A stretch of DNA of 64,000 nucleotides from Orbus sasakiae (GCF_039542345.1 NZ_BAABHY010000005.1:284280-348279), one strand, 5' to 3'. Positions 9,121 to 18,330 are shown, counted from the stretch's first letter. Notes: a model not told the origin generated them from the sequence alone. Made by a program: numbers and translations.

Positions 9121-9744
9121 ATGGCTTACACTTTACCTCCATTACCTTATGCTTATGATGCTTTAGAACCATATATCGATTCAGAAACCATGCATTTGCA
9201 TCATGACAAACACCACCAAACTTATGTTAACAATGCGAATGCAGCGCTTGAGTCATTATCAAGTGAGCTTCAAGCAATGACTCCACAAGAATTAATTAAA
9301 CACTTAGACAAAGTACCTACTGAAAAATTAACAGCACTACGTAACAATGCTGGTGGCCATGCTAACCATACCTTATTCTGGGAACTGTTAAAAGTCGGTA
9401 CTGAGCTTAAAGGTGAACTTAAGTCAGCAATCGAAAAAGATTTCGGTTCAGTGGATGCATTCAAAGAAAAATTTGCAGCTGCTGCAACGGGACGTTTTGG
9501 ATCTGGCTGGGCATGGTTAGTTGTGCAAAATGGTAAATTAGCTGTCGTATCAACAGCAAACCAAGATTCACCATTAATGGGCGAAAAAATTTCTGGTACA
9601 AGCGGTACGCCAATTTTAACCCTTGATGTTTGGGAACATGCTTACTACTTAAAATATCAAAATCGTCGTGCTGATTATATCGGTGCGTTTTGGAGTGTAG
9701 TCAACTGGGATAAAGTTGCTGAGTTATTCGCAGCTGCAAAATAA
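9121..9744 (+). CDS. sodA: Superoxide dismutase [Mn]
   Basis: A 207-residue Fe/Mn-family superoxide dismutase converting superoxide to oxygen and peroxide in the cytoplasm. Metal ligands are H27, H83, D169 and H173 (DVWEHAYY). It aligns closely with E. coli SodA (MSYTLPSLPYAYDALEP) and has the Mn-type signatures GGHANH and FGSGWAWLV, so Mn is more likely than Fe, though cambialistic use is possible. It is a monocistronic unit between its own promoter and a strong terminator, directly beside the haem/iron genes. Confidence 0.95.
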   Translation: MAYTLPPLPYAYDALEPYIDSETMHLHHDKHHQTYVNNANAALESLSSELQAMTPQELIKHLDKVPTEKLTALRNNAGGHANHTLFWELLKVGTELKGELKSAIEKDFGSVDAFKEKFAAAATGRFGSGWAWLVVQNGKLAVVSTANQDSPLMGEKISGTSGTPILTLDVWEHAYYLKYQNRRADYIGAFWSVVNWDKVAELFAAAK

Positions 9745-9765
9745 TCACTATCTGATGACGAATAA

Positions 9766-9789
9766 GGCGCAATTATTGCGCCTTTTTTT
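9766..9789 (+). terminator. Rho-independent terminator of sodA
   Basis: GGCGCAA-TTA-TTGCGCC stem-loop (9766-9782) followed by seven T. The T-run also forms the upstream part of the promoter-like element before prfB. Confidence 0.9.
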
Positions 9790-9790
9790 A

Positions 9791-9827
9791 TACTATAATG
9801 AGGTATGATGATAACTTTATAACGAAA
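9791..9827 (+). promoter_or_regulatory. Shared promoter-like element, prfB copy
   Basis: After a T-run, this copy reads ACTATAATG, then AGGT and ATGATAA-like bases, and ends TAACGAAA. It has the same 37-base length and end sequences as the copies upstream of glnA (32108-32144, minus) and rnpB (52111-52147, minus). TATAAT at 9794-9799 fits a -10 hexamer, about 165 bases before the prfB start. Confidence 0.5.
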
Positions 9828-9961
9828 TGTGCTAACCCATCGTATTTGATTGAACGTGTAAATAATCCTTAAATCTAAATTGTTGATTGCTAAACAGCAC
9901 ATAATTCCGCTACAATATTGGGTTATTATTTTAAGATTCATTTTACTAGTATAAAAAACTC

Positions 9962-11060
9962 ATGTTTGAAATTAATCCTGTCAAAAATAAAATAGCAGAA
10001 CTTACCGAGCGTACCGCTGTCATCCGGGGGTACCTTTGACTATGAAACGAAGAAAGAGCGTCTTGAGGAAGTTAACGGCGAGCTCGAGCAGGCGGACGTT
10101 TGGTCTAATCCAGAAAAAGCTCAATCGCTTGGTAAAGAACGCGTAGCCCTCGAAGAAATTATCAATACAATCGATTCACTCACGAATGGTTTAGACGATG
10201 TTGAAGGTTTATTGGAATTAGCCATTGAAGCTGAAGACCAAGATACGTTTAATGAAACAAACTTTGAAGTTGCTGAATTAGAAAAAAAGTTAGATAAGCT
10301 GGAGTTTCGTCGGATGTTTGCCGGTGAATATGATAGTGCTGACTGTTATTTAGATATTCAATCTGGTTCAGGGGGAACAGAAGCTCAAGATTGGGCTGAA
10401 ATGTTACTACGTATGTATTTACGTTGGGCTGAATCAAAATCATTTACCACTGAAGTAATGGAAGTCTCTGATGGCGATGTGGCTGGTATTAAATCGGCAA
10501 CCATTCGTATTGGCGGGGATTATGCTTATGGCTGGTTAAGAACCGAAACAGGTGTTCATCGTTTAGTGCGTAAAAGTCCTTTTGATTCAGGTAATCGCCG
10601 CCATACCTCCTTTGCCTCCGTATTTGTCTATCCTGAAGTTGAGGATGATATTGATATCGAGATCAATCCTGCTGATTTACGTATTGATGTGTATCGAGCA
10701 TCCGGTGCGGGTGGCCAGCATGTTAATAAAACGGAATCGGCGGTACGTATTACTCATGTTCCAACCGGTATTGTGACTCAGTGTCAAAATAACCGCTCAC
10801 AGCATAGCAACAAAGACCAAGCAATGAAACAGTTAAAAGCTAAACTGTATGAGCTTGAAATGCATAAGAAAAATGCTGAAAAACAGCAAATGGAAGAGAA
10901 TAAATCAGACATCGGTTGGGGGAGTCAAATCCGTTCATATGTATTAGATGATTCTCGTATCAAAGATTTGCGAACTGGCGTTGAAACGCGTAACACCCAA
11001 GCCGTCCTTGATGGTGATTTGGATCAATTTATTGAAGAGAGCCTCAAAGCAGGCTTATAA
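9962..11060 (+). CDS. prfB: Peptide chain release factor 2 (programmed +1 frameshift)
   Basis: RF2 recognises UAA and UGA and triggers peptide release. The gene is read in two frames. Codons 1-25 start at ATG 9962 (MFEINPVKNK) and meet an in-frame TGA at 10037-10039; a +1 slip continues at GAC 10038 to the stop at 11058-11060. The joined product is 365 residues, the same as E. coli RF2. The stop-recognition tripeptide SPF and the catalytic GGQ (SGAGGQHVN) are present. The residue matching E. coli K-12 Thr246 is Ala (YRASGAGGQ), as in most RF2s. It precedes lysS by 19 nt, the usual prfB-lysS operon. It is not a pseudogene. Confidence 0.97.
10024..10040 (+). promoter_or_regulatory. RF2 autoregulatory +1 frameshift site
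   Basis: CCGGGGGTACCTTTGAC carries the internal Shine-Dalgarno-like GGGGG three bases before the slippery CTT, then TGA followed by C. Layout and spacing match the E. coli prfB site, where low RF2 favours slipping and full-length synthesis. Confidence 0.95.
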
Positions 11061-11079
11061 CGAGTGATAAGGTAAAACC

Positions 11080-12600
11080 ATGTCAACAGAGCAACCACAA
11101 CAAATTAGTAATAGCTTAGAAGAGCTAAATAATGAGTTAAAAGCACGCCGCGAAAAGTTAGTTCATATTCGTGAACAAGGCGTTGCTTTCCCTAACGATT
11201 TTCGTCGCGATGCGATTTCAAGTGAATTACATGAAAAATATGGCGATAAAAGCAACGAAGAATTAGCTGAAGCCAAAATTCAAGTCGCTGTAGCGGGTCG
11301 TATGATGATGCGTCGAATTATGGGTAAAGCTTCATTTGTATCGTTACAAGATGTGGGTGGACAAATTCAACTTTATGTTACACGTGATGAATTACCAGAA
11401 GGTTTTTATAACGAACAATTTAAAAAATGGGATTTAGGCGATATTATTGCTGCTAAAGGTTACCTATTTAAAACCAAAACGGGTGAGCTCTCTATTCATT
11501 GTGATGAAGTCCGTTTATTAACCAAAGCATTAAGACCCCTTCCTGACAAATTCCACGGGTTAGCTGATCAAGAAACGCGTTATCGTCAGCGTTATTTAGA
11601 CCTTATCACTAATGATGAATCGCGTCATACATTTATGATGCGTTCTAAAATTGTTGCTGAAATCCGGGATTTCATGTTAGGACACCATTTCATGGAAGTC
11701 GAAACGCCAATGATGCATGTCATCCCTGGTGGTGCAGCGGCTAAACCATTTATTACTCATCATAATGCGTTAGATCTTGATATGTATCTTCGTATTGCGC
11801 CTGAGCTATATTTAAAACGTTTAGTTGTCGGTGGATTTGAACGTGTTTTTGAAATTAATCGTAACTTCCGTAATGAAGGCGTTTCACCTCGCCATAATCC
11901 TGAATTTACCATGATGGAAATGTATATGGCTTATGCTGATTACAAAGACCTAATTGTGTTAATTGAAGACTTATATCGTCGCTTAGCCATCAATGTTACA
12001 GGTAATCCGGTCGTTCAATATGGTGAGCATACATTCGATTTTGGTCAACCGTTTGTTAAAATGACAATGCGTGAAGCGATTTGTCATTACCGGCCACAAA
12101 CCAATAATGCCGATTTAGATGATTTTGATAAAGCCTGTGCTGTCGCTAAATCTGTTGGAATTGAAATTGAGAAAGGATGGGGCTTGGGCCGCGTTGTCAC
12201 TGAGATTTTTGAAGAAGTGGCAGAAGCTAATTTAATTCAGCCAACGTTTATTACTGAGTATCCAGCTGAAGTTTCACCATTAGCGCGACGTAATGATGCT
12301 AACCCATTTGTGACGGATCGATTTGAATTCTTTATTGGTGGGCGTGAAATTGGTAATGGCTTCTCTGAGCTTAATGATGCCGAAGATCAAGCACAACGTT
12401 TTGCAGACCAAGTGAAGCAAAAAGATGCCGGTGATGATGAAGCGATGTTCTATGATGAAGATTATGTAACAGCATTGGAACACGGTTTACCACCAACCGC
12501 AGGGTTAGGTATTGGTATTGATCGTACCGTAATGTTATTCACTAACAGCCATACGATTCGTGATGTTATCTTATTTCCAGCAATGAGACCCGTCAAATAA
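11080..12600 (+). CDS. lysS: Lysyl-tRNA synthetase (class II)
   Basis: A 506-residue class IIb synthetase charging tRNA-Lys. An N-terminal helix and OB-fold anticodon-binding domain (about 60-150) precedes the catalytic domain. Class II motif 2 is FEINRNFRNEGVSPRHNPEFTMMEMY and motif 3 is GLGIGIDRTVMLF near the C-terminus. Length and sequence match E. coli LysS. It is co-transcribed with prfB and closed by a terminator directly after the stop. Confidence 0.96.
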   Translation: MSTEQPQQISNSLEELNNELKARREKLVHIREQGVAFPNDFRRDAISSELHEKYGDKSNEELAEAKIQVAVAGRMMMRRIMGKASFVSLQDVGGQIQLYVTRDELPEGFYNEQFKKWDLGDIIAAKGYLFKTKTGELSIHCDEVRLLTKALRPLPDKFHGLADQETRYRQRYLDLITNDESRHTFMMRSKIVAEIRDFMLGHHFMEVETPMMHVIPGGAAAKPFITHHNALDLDMYLRIAPELYLKRLVVGGFERVFEINRNFRNEGVSPRHNPEFTMMEMYMAYADYKDLIVLIEDLYRRLAINVTGNPVVQYGEHTFDFGQPFVKMTMREAICHYRPQTNNADLDDFDKACAVAKSVGIEIEKGWGLGRVVTEIFEEVAEANLIQPTFITEYPAEVSPLARRNDANPFVTDRFEFFIGGREIGNGFSELNDAEDQAQRFADQVKQKDAGDDEAMFYDEDYVTALEHGLPPTAGLGIGIDRTVMLFTNSHTIRDVILFPAMRPVK

Positions 12601-12607
12601 GTGATTT

Positions 12608-12629
12608 GGGCGGTTTACCCGCCCTTTTT
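12608..12629 (+). terminator. Terminator of prfB-lysS
   Basis: GGGCGG / CCGCCC stem (12608-12624) with a 5-nt loop followed by TTTTT. Confidence 0.88.
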
Positions 12630-12976
12630 CTTTCCTTCGATTTACTTTCTATTCCTTTCTTTATTAAAAAAATGTTTAAATTCATTTAACTACATCTATT
12701 TTTTCATTCATTAACTTTATTTTTCATATATTTTAAATGGTAAAAAAAGTGGGGTTTATTCGATCGATAAAACCACGATTTTGATAAAATTTAGTGATAA
12801 AAGTCACAATTTTGAATGATTTAATTTGTTAAGTAAAATATGTTAGTACATTATAAAAATGTGCACATTCACAATTCAATTCCTGCAGAAAATTGAATTG
12901 AACATATTTTGCCACTGAATCAATGGGCTTTATTTGCCTGCTGATTAAATAATCATAGATGATCTTTTAGGAAACA
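12630..12976 (+). promoter_or_regulatory. Regulatory gap before the chitoporin operon, with CRP-like site
   Basis: This AT-rich gap holds no convincing gene. At 12793-12808 AGTGA-TAAAAG-TCACA matches the CRP consensus (TGTGA-N6-TCACA) with one mismatch, within A/T-rich flanks. That fits glucose-repressed chitin use. The ribosome site AGGA is at 12969-12972. Exact -35/-10 hexamers are ambiguous. Confidence 0.6.
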
Positions 12977-14386
12977 ATGACTATGAACAATCATAATAAA
13001 TCTGCCCAGTTATCCCGAATTAAACTTTGCACTGGATTAGTCTTCTCATCCATTTTATTAATGGATGCCGCGCCAGCTGTTGCTAATAGTTTTATTGATG
13101 ATGCGTCAGCAACCGGAAATATTTATTTTTGGAATCGTGACCGTGAACGTAAAGATATCGCAACTGACCAATATCGTAGTAACATCCGTCAATCAACCTT
13201 TAATGCCAATCTGGATGTGCGTTCAGGTTATCTTGCTGACATGTTTGCTGTTGAGCTAGGTGGCTACGGTGCTTGGGAAGTCAGTAATGGAGGTGATGCT
13301 CACCCAAATGAAATCGGCTTTAGTAGTAGCAATACGCGTTGGGGTGAAAAATGGGATAGAGATGTCAGTGGCGTCAGCATTTACAAAGCACAAATTAATT
13401 TCAAACTAGATGATGCATTGTGGGTTAAAGCAGGTTATATACAGCCGTCGGGGCAAACGTTACTTGCACCGCATTGGAGTTTATTACCCGGTACTTATCG
13501 AGGCTTTGAAGTGGGTACTGTTTTTGACTTTGCTCAGCAAGGTGCATTATCTATGTCTTATATGTGGGCTGATAAGTATAAGGCGCCATGGTATAAACGT
13601 GTTTATCATTTCCGTCAATGGGGCGGCACTAAAGAAATCAGTTATTTACATTCAGCGGGCTTAAAATATGATTTCAAAAATGATTTCGTGTTAGAAGGGG
13701 CATTTGGTCAGTCACATAGCTATATGAACCAATATTTTGCTAAAGCATCTTATAAGCTAAATGTTCTTGATAACCCATTATCATTAAGTTATCAATTTTA
13801 TGGTGCGAAAGACCAAAATCATAGTGGACAAAATGTGTATGATGGCTTGGCATGGCTACAAGCTGCGACGTTACAGTATCAAGTTGGTCCAGTTGGCTTG
13901 CGTGCTGAAGGTGTGATGGTTAAGGCTGAGGGGAATCAAGGCTTTTTCTTACAGCGTATGACCCCTGATTATGCTTCGTCTAATGGTCGCCTTGATATCT
14001 GGTGGAATTCACGTTCAGATTTTAATGCTAATGGTGAAAAAGCCCTATTTGCTGAGATAAGCTATGATCTTGGGCATTTATCACAACGTCTGGCTGGATG
14101 GCGAACGGCTGCATCTTATGCCTATGGTTGGGATGCAAAACCTAATTCAACGGCCGCGAATCAAAATCAGCGATTACGTGAATCAGCTTGGAATTTAGAC
14201 CTTGCTTATACGGTACAAGAAGGGTGGGCAAAAGATACGTCATTCCAATTACATTACACTCGCTACAACAACCATTCCAATATCCCAAGTTGGGGAGGTG
14301 GATATGGCAATATTTTCCAAGATGAAAAAGATATTAAGTTTATTGTTGCAATGCCATTTACTGTTTTTAGTCCCATTCAAAAATAG
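12977..14386 (+). CDS. chiP: Chitoporin, OprD-family outer-membrane channel
   Basis: A 469-residue outer-membrane channel resembling ChiP (YbfM) of Enterobacterales, which admits chitooligosaccharides. A signal peptide of about 36 residues (ending AAPAVA) precedes NSFIDDASATGNIYFWNRDRERKD, the typical OprD/ChiP beginning. Alternating aromatic beta-strands run throughout (LSLSYQFYGAKDQ, FIVAMPFTVF). The first ATG is kept, but Met3 at 12983 is also well spaced from AGGA. It is followed 12 nt later by chitobiase, the same pairing as in Serratia chiPQ-ctb, which strongly supports chitin-derived substrates. Confidence 0.9.
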   Translation: MTMNNHNKSAQLSRIKLCTGLVFSSILLMDAAPAVANSFIDDASATGNIYFWNRDRERKDIATDQYRSNIRQSTFNANLDVRSGYLADMFAVELGGYGAWEVSNGGDAHPNEIGFSSSNTRWGEKWDRDVSGVSIYKAQINFKLDDALWVKAGYIQPSGQTLLAPHWSLLPGTYRGFEVGTVFDFAQQGALSMSYMWADKYKAPWYKRVYHFRQWGGTKEISYLHSAGLKYDFKNDFVLEGAFGQSHSYMNQYFAKASYKLNVLDNPLSLSYQFYGAKDQNHSGQNVYDGLAWLQAATLQYQVGPVGLRAEGVMVKAEGNQGFFLQRMTPDYASSNGRLDIWWNSRSDFNANGEKALFAEISYDLGHLSQRLAGWRTAASYAYGWDAKPNSTAANQNQRLRESAWNLDLAYTVQEGWAKDTSFQLHYTRYNNHSNIPSWGGGYGNIFQDEKDIKFIVAMPFTVFSPIQK

Positions 14387-14398
14387 GTAGGAAAGATT

Positions 14399-17068
14399 AT
14401 GAAAACGTTTAAGACAACATTACTTACCGCATCAATAGTGTCACTGTTAAGTTTGAGTCAGAGTGGATTTGCCAAGCAATCTACCGTTGATACGATGAGT
14501 TCACAACTGCAGGTTAATTATAAAGTCGTTGATAATCACGCGGCGAATAATGGTGTTGACTGCTCATCACTCGGTGCCGATTGGGGGGCATGTAATAAAG
14601 CAACGATCTCGTTAAAGAATAATGGGACCGAAATACGTGATAAAGATTGGGCGATTTACTTTCACGATATTCGAATGATTTTGGCTGTAAACAATCCTCA
14701 GTTTAAAATTACACAAATCACAGGTGATTTGCACAAAATCGAGCCGACTGAAAAATTTATCAGTTTCCCTGCAAATAGCACTATTGACATTCCTATTATT
14801 GGGGAATATTGGCAGGTCAGTCAAAGTGATATCATCCCTCGTTGGTATGTTACATCGACTGATGCTGAGCCAAAAGTCATTGTCAACACTGATACTGAAG
14901 ATTTAGCTGCATTTGTGTCACCAATTGGTGATCAATGGAAACGAACGCCAGAAGATCATAATATTTTAATGACTCCTGTTACGCGTTTTGATCGTAATGC
15001 CGATATTCAAACCTTAGATGCCCAGTTATTACGAGGACAAATTCTACCAACTCCAACACAATTAAATGTCGGTAAAACCGATATTGTTCTCGGGAGCCAA
15101 GGCGTAAATTTAGCACTCATTGGCTTAAATAGTGAGAGTATGTCAGTATTAACTCACCAATTTAAAGCGCTCAATATTCCTGTTACGCCAAATGGTTATA
15201 AAATTAATGCGAAAATTGATAATACAGCGTTTAAAGATGCTTTATCAGGTGCTTACCAGCTGAGTATTGATGAAAAGCAAGCAACAATTATCGCAAATGA
15301 TGAAAGCGGTATTTTTTATGCTGTCGAGTCAATATTATCACTCATTCCTGCTAATCAAAAACCAGTTATCGCAACCTTAAATGCACAAGATGCGCCTCGT
15401 TTTGCTTATCGCGGTATTATGGCGGATACGGGACGAAATTTCAAAAGTAAAGCCGTTATTTTACGGTTGCTTGATCAAATGGCTGCTTATAAACTCAATA
15501 AGTTCCATTTTCACCTAAGTGATGATGAAGGCTGGCGTATTGAAATTCCGGGTTTACCAGAATTAACTGATATTGGTAGCCAACGTTGCCATGATTTAAC
15601 AGAACAAAAATGTTTATTACCACAGCTTGGCTCCGGTCCTGATAGTGATAATATGGGCAGTGGTTTTTTTACGCGTCAAGATTATATTGATATCGTTAAA
15701 TATGCTAAAGCACGTTTTATTGAAGTGATTCCTGAAATTGATATGCCAGCACATGCTCGCGCTGCGATTGTCTCAATGGAGGCTCGTTATAATCGCTTAA
15801 TGGCTGAAGGTAAAGAACAAGCGGCGAATGAATTCCGTTTGGTTGATCCAACTGATACGTCAAATACAACATCAGTACAATTCTATAATCGTCAAAGTTA
15901 TCTAAACCCTTGTTTAGATTCGTCAAAACGCTTTGTTGATAAAATTATTGGTGAAATAGCACAAATGCATATTGAGGCAGGTCAACCTATTTCGACATGG
16001 CATTTTGGTGGTGATGAAGCGAAAAATATTCGTTTAGGCGCTGGCTATCAAGATATTAATGCGGCCGAGAAGGTGAATTGGAAAGGCACGATCGATCAAA
16101 GCATTGAAGATCATCCATGGGCTAAATCGCAAGCTTGCCAAACATTTATATCAACGGGAGTTGTCGAAGATATTGAACACTTACCAAGTTACTTTGCGTT
16201 AGAAGTAAGTAAAATGATTAAGGCACATGGGATTAACCGTATGCAAGCATGGCAAGATGGCGTGAAGCATGCAGCTAATGCGAAAGCGTTTGCCGTTGAT
16301 AACGTAGCGGTTAACTTCTGGGATACCTTATATTGGGGTGGCTACGATTCTGCTAGTGAGTGGGCAAACAAGGGATATCAGGTCATTATTTCAAACCCTG
16401 ATTATGTTTATCTGGATTTTCCTTATGAAGTGAGTCCCTATGAACGAGGCTACTACTGGGGAACACGATCTAATGATGAGCGTAAAATCTTCAGCTTTGC
16501 TCCCAATAATTTACCACAGAATGCTGAAACTTCGGTTGATCGAGATGGTAATAGCTTTAGTGTTAAAGGAACCATGAATTGGCCTGGTAGCTATGGTTTA
16601 TCTGCTCAGCTTTGGAGTGAAATTATTCGGACTGATGCTCAAATGGAATATATGGCATATCCAAGGTTAATTGCCGTTGCTGAGCGAGCATGGCATCAAG
16701 CTGATTGGGAAACACCATATCAAAAAGATCGTGAGTTTAAGCTAGGTAGCACAGAATTTGTTAACCAGACGCAGCTATTAAATGACTGGATTCGTTTTGC
16801 CAACTTAATGGGGCAACGTGAACTGACAAAACTTGATCTGGCAGGGATTGATTATCGGTTACCAATTCCTGGTGCAAAATTTGATGGTAAGCAGCTTGTT
16901 GCGAATATTATTTATCCTGGTTTGACGATTGAATATTCAGTTGATAATGGTACCGTATGGACACAATATGTTAAGCCTGTTACGTTAGAAAACAATCATA
17001 GCCAGATTTTAGTTAGAAGCAAATCATTAGACGGTAAGCGTACCAGCCGAGTTGAAGCGGTTAAATAA
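14399..17068 (+). CDS. chb: Chitobiase / beta-N-acetylhexosaminidase (GH20)
   Basis: An 889-residue exported GH20 enzyme splitting N,N'-diacetylchitobiose and longer oligomers to GlcNAc. A signal peptide of about 25 residues (ending SGFA) lacks a lipobox, so it is probably periplasmic. Domain order is N-terminal carbohydrate-binding-like CHB_HEX (about 35-190), GH20b (about 195-330), catalytic barrel (about 335-790) and C-terminal immunoglobulin-like domain. The catalytic Asp-Glu pair in WHFGGDEAKN falls at D539/E540, the numbers known for Serratia marcescens chitobiase (885 residues). HLSDDEGWRIEIPGLPELT is also conserved. It forms an operon with chiP; GlcNAc produced could feed glmS/glmU-linked amino-sugar metabolism, although no nag genes lie here. 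Confidence 0.93.
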   Translation: MKTFKTTLLTASIVSLLSLSQSGFAKQSTVDTMSSQLQVNYKVVDNHAANNGVDCSSLGADWGACNKATISLKNNGTEIRDKDWAIYFHDIRMILAVNNPQFKITQITGDLHKIEPTEKFISFPANSTIDIPIIGEYWQVSQSDIIPRWYVTSTDAEPKVIVNTDTEDLAAFVSPIGDQWKRTPEDHNILMTPVTRFDRNADIQTLDAQLLRGQILPTPTQLNVGKTDIVLGSQGVNLALIGLNSESMSVLTHQFKALNIPVTPNGYKINAKIDNTAFKDALSGAYQLSIDEKQATIIANDESGIFYAVESILSLIPANQKPVIATLNAQDAPRFAYRGIMADTGRNFKSKAVILRLLDQMAAYKLNKFHFHLSDDEGWRIEIPGLPELTDIGSQRCHDLTEQKCLLPQLGSGPDSDNMGSGFFTRQDYIDIVKYAKARFIEVIPEIDMPAHARAAIVSMEARYNRLMAEGKEQAANEFRLVDPTDTSNTTSVQFYNRQSYLNPCLDSSKRFVDKIIGEIAQMHIEAGQPISTWHFGGDEAKNIRLGAGYQDINAAEKVNWKGTIDQSIEDHPWAKSQACQTFISTGVVEDIEHLPSYFALEVSKMIKAHGINRMQAWQDGVKHAANAKAFAVDNVAVNFWDTLYWGGYDSASEWANKGYQVIISNPDYVYLDFPYEVSPYERGYYWGTRSNDERKIFSFAPNNLPQNAETSVDRDGNSFSVKGTMNWPGSYGLSAQLWSEIIRTDAQMEYMAYPRLIAVAERAWHQADWETPYQKDREFKLGSTEFVNQTQLLNDWIRFANLMGQRELTKLDLAGIDYRLPIPGAKFDGKQLVANIIYPGLTIEYSVDNGTVWTQYVKPVTLENNHSQILVRSKSLDGKRTSRVEAVK

Positions 17069-17095
17069 TGATGAATTAATTGATATTATTGATTT

Positions 17096-17131
17096 AAAAA
17101 CCCGTATTAGCATGGCTAGTACGGGTTTTTT
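17096..17131 (+). terminator. Terminator of chiP-chb
   Basis: AACCCGTA...TACGGGTT stem extended by an inner TAGC/GCTA pair, followed by seven T at 17124 onward. Confidence 0.88.
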
Positions 17132-17165
17132 TATATGCAGAATAAAACGACTTAGATCTTGGTAA

Positions 17166-17195
17166 ATAAAAAGGCCAAGTGCGATACTTGACCTC
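17166..17195 (-). terminator. Terminator candidate for hupA
   Basis: On the minus strand GGTCAAGT-ATCGC-ACTTGGCC forms a stem with one mismatch followed by TTTTT. It lies about 100 bases beyond the hupA stop. Confidence 0.6.
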
Positions 17196-17297
17196 CATTA
17201 ATTCATTGAAATCTTAACATTTTTAGTCGATTTACTGACTAAATGTAAGATTTCATTAATAGAAAGATTATAAAAAATAAATTATTTCTATTTCTAT

Positions 17298-17570
17298 TTA
17301 TTTAACTGTATCTTTTAAACCTTTACCTGCAACGAAAGCTGGAACTTTAGTTGCTGCAATTTTGATCTCTTTACCAGTTTTTGGATTACGACCAGTACGA
17401 GCTTTACGACTATTTACTTTGAAAGTACCAAAGCCAACTAATTGAACAGCTTCACCTTTTTGTAGTGAATCTGAAACAGCAGATAATGTTGCTTCAAGTG
17501 CAGTTTTTGCTGCAACTTTAGTGATGTTAGCTTTAGCAGCGATAGCATCTACAAGTTCTGTTTTATTCAT
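17298..17570 (-). CDS. hupA: DNA-binding protein HU-alpha
   Basis: A 90-residue nucleoid protein that bends DNA as a dimer. MNKTELVDAIAAKANI, VQLVGFGTFKVNSRKARTGRNPKTGKEIKIAA and VPAFVAGKGLKD match E. coli HupA closely. I choose the ATG at 17570 over the one six bases upstream (17576) because AAGGA lies seven bases from it and only one from the other. The position beside yjaG and hemE is the hupA locus, not hupB. Confidence 0.95.
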   Translation of the reverse strand: MNKTELVDAIAAKANITKVAAKTALEATLSAVSDSLQKGEAVQLVGFGTFKVNSRKARTGRNPKTGKEIKIAATKVPAFVAGKGLKDTVK

Positions 17571-17736
17571 GGACATATCCTTACATAATAATTTATCGTT
17601 GAGAAAAATATGGTCAAATTAATTATTTATTTAACCTCGGTAAAATACATTACCAATGGGCTTAAATGTAGACTATATTTGGCTAAGATTAAAGTAAAAT
17701 TTACCTAAATATTGTAAAAAAAGACCTTTTCAATGT

Positions 17737-18330
17737 CTAATTGCTCAAAAAAACACCAATGTTACTAATTTGCTCTTCTCGTAAGTCGCTTTTAAGCCCT
17801 TTTATCAACTCAAAATTTAGGGTTATTTCGTCTTTTAATAAACGGTAAATTTCCCACTGAATATCAAGTTCATCAAGAACTGGCTGAAACTCTTTAATTT
17901 GTGATTCGGTTAAATTATCGCCTGTTTTTGCTGCGTCTAATTCGATAATCGTTTTCAAGGATATTTGGCTAATATTTATTGCATGTTCGGCTAATTGTTC
18001 ACCACTTAAGTAAGAGTGAATTAATTCACTTAATGCTTCACAAGCATCCATTGCCGGATAAACGCTATAAGGGCTGTTTTCATCAACGATTGGAATAATT
18101 TCTTCAAGTTTTTCAAGTTGGCTATCAAAATTGATTTTTGCATTTTTGACTAACAATGATTCCCAATTCAAATCTAAAATTGATTTAAACGTTTGATAAT
18201 CACTGCTGTCGACCTGTTCACAGTATAAGGCAAAGTTAGGATACATACGTTCACAAAGGCAGACCATAAAAAGCTTTAGCTGCCAGTTTGATAATTTTTC
18301 TAAACGTAGGTGAATCGGGTTTTTAATCAT
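17737..18330 (-). CDS. yjaG: YjaG, conserved protein of the DUF416 family
   Basis: A 197-residue cytoplasmic protein nearly the same length as E. coli YjaG (196) and starting MIKNPIHLRLEKLSNWQ. It has conserved CLCERMYPNFALYCEQ, KINFDSQLEKLEEIIP, YPAMDACEALSELIHS and ELIKGLKSDLREEQISNIG. Its function is not established. The ATG at 18330 overlaps the hemE stop (ATGATTAA), suggesting translational coupling; a longer frame reaching 18363 would run further into hemE. In E. coli nfi lies between hemE and yjaG and is absent here. Confidence 0.9.
   Translation of the reverse strand: MIKNPIHLRLEKLSNWQLKLFMVCLCERMYPNFALYCEQVDSSDYQTFKSILDLNWESLLVKNAKINFDSQLEKLEEIIPIVDENSPYSVYPAMDACEALSELIHSYLSGEQLAEHAINISQISLKTIIELDAAKTGDNLTESQIKEFQPVLDELDIQWEIYRLLKDEITLNFELIKGLKSDLREEQISNIGVFLSN

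Noticed and set aside
9962..10212. prfB as a pseudogene or sequencing frameshift
   Set aside because: The in-frame TGA sits in a complete programmed frameshift site with E. coli spacing, and the joined protein has full RF2 length.
12859..12872. TGTGCACATTCACA as a second CRP site before chiP
   Set aside because: The half-sites are two bases too close for CRP; only 12793-12808 has the right spacing.
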